Program-made: the position numbers and the translations under genes
Notes under the pieces: model-generated
Databases searched by the model: none
What the model was told of the DNA's origin: nothing
What the model saw: only the letters and a program-made list of their open reading frames with translations
In this document: one piece after another, positions 63,649-64,000 of the stretch
How the letters are laid out: every line of letters starts with the position of its first letter
Numbering within the stretch: the stretch's first letter is position 1
Assembly (NCBI GenBank): GCA_934167695.1
Contig: CAKPLP010000001.1
Location: 1 to 64,000 of the forward strand
Reading direction: 5' to 3'
Origin: an uncultured Bacilli bacterium
GTDB taxonomy: Bacteria > Bacillota_I > Bacilli_A > RF39 > UBA660
DNA: 64,000 nucleotides

Positions 63649-63955
63649 TCATTGCATTAAAAAAAATGTAAAAAATAGTCTTATATTTTTACAAACAACT
63701 ACTTTTAATATCGAAGGAAAAGCCGCACTAATAGTATCACCCCTATTAAGTGTTTTTTTATCTTCAAATTTATATCTAACATTAATAAGTACCATTTATA
63801 GTAACATTAACTTTAGAACTAGAAATTTTAATTCCACTATCTAATGTAATATCACTACCAAAATAAACATAATCATAACCATTGTCATTTTCTAAAACAG
63901 ATTTTAACTCAGCACTAGAAAAGACAACCACCGTATTATTATCAATAATAGTCAT
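63649..63955 (-). pseudogene. Frameshifted exported beta-repeat protein remnant
   Basis: From ATG 63955 (AGGGTGATT upstream) the frame reads VVVFSSAELKSVLEN, YVYFGSDITLDSGIKISSSK and NGTY, then TAA at 63782. The next frame continues NVRYKFEDKKTLNRGD and stops at 63649. A single missing base in TATTAATGTTAG joins them. The pattern fits the start of a long pectate-lyase-like surface protein whose remainder is gone. The rest of 63956-64000 is empty. Confidence 0.5.
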
Positions 63956-64000
63956 AGAATCACCCTAATATATGATATGATACTCAATCATTTATAACAA

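Noticed and set aside
63598..63660. Mg2+ riboswitch upstream of mgtA
   Set aside because: Only about 50 nt are free before the neighbouring remnant, and no M-box-like structure is visible.
1..64000. CRISPR array or cas genes
   Set aside because: No series of short regularly spaced repeats and no Cas-like proteins seen on either strand; the only large repeat is the 464-nt pair.

Overview
The window is strongly AT-rich, low-GC Gram-positive DNA from the Bacilli side of the Firmicutes, most like the small-genome uncultured gut lineages. The grounds are: a complete suf operon in the Bacilli order (sufCDSUB), PerR-rubrerythrin, scpA-scpB, a Bacillus-like dacF-spoIIA-spoVA locus, sortase with thioester adhesins, and a type VII (ESX/Yuk-like) secretion locus. 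TGA is used as a stop codon (for example in the ATGA overlap spoVAC/spoVAD) and tryptophan is TGG, so this is not a mycoplasma-code genome. No source is named and no search was run; all functions are read from motifs.

Layout. 0.4-8 kb: accessory, nucleotide-flavoured region (tandem deoxyribosyltransferase-like protein, MFS exporter, two near-twin HD hydrolases, a HAD/nucleoside-hydrolase fusion, three remnants). 8-16 kb: housekeeping (pncC, rubrerythrin with PerR and a Per box, yqeK, trigger factor), a frameshifted pilin-like gene and a kinase-like protein. 15.9-21.5 kb: envelope polysaccharide genes (phosphodiester glycosidase, split PssD/PssE transferase, GT4, polysaccharide deacetylase). 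21.5-28.5 kb: a minimal type VII secretion cluster (YukD-like, two small helical proteins, a 1525-residue EssC ATPase), then tRNA-Leu(CAA). 28.7-38 kb: scpB, scpA, spoVAE-AD-AC, an interrupted sporulation sigma gene, spoIIAA under three perfect 0A boxes, mtnN, dacF and vanY. 38-42.6 kb: sortase and two thioester-domain adhesins. 42.7-49 kb: pdp, HTH, ssb, suf. 50.9-51.8 kb: two tandem ~410-nt non-coding RNA genes, each with its own promoter and terminator. 51.9-58 kb: HIT protein, two YjcZ-like spore peptides, PrsA, recX, rpoZ. 58-64 kb: coat-like small gene, beta-domain proteins without signal peptides, a large serine recombinase with a coupled 34-codon ORF, a MgtA-type ATPase and a remnant.

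Working together. The sporulation genes form one syntenic block as in Bacillus subtilis, but spoIIAB is absent, SpoIIAA carries Glu where the phospho-serine should be, and the sigma gene carries an apparent 37-nt insertion. The regulatory logic of early sporulation is therefore either decayed or rewired. The tandem RNA pair matches no family I can name and is the most likely undescribed element here.
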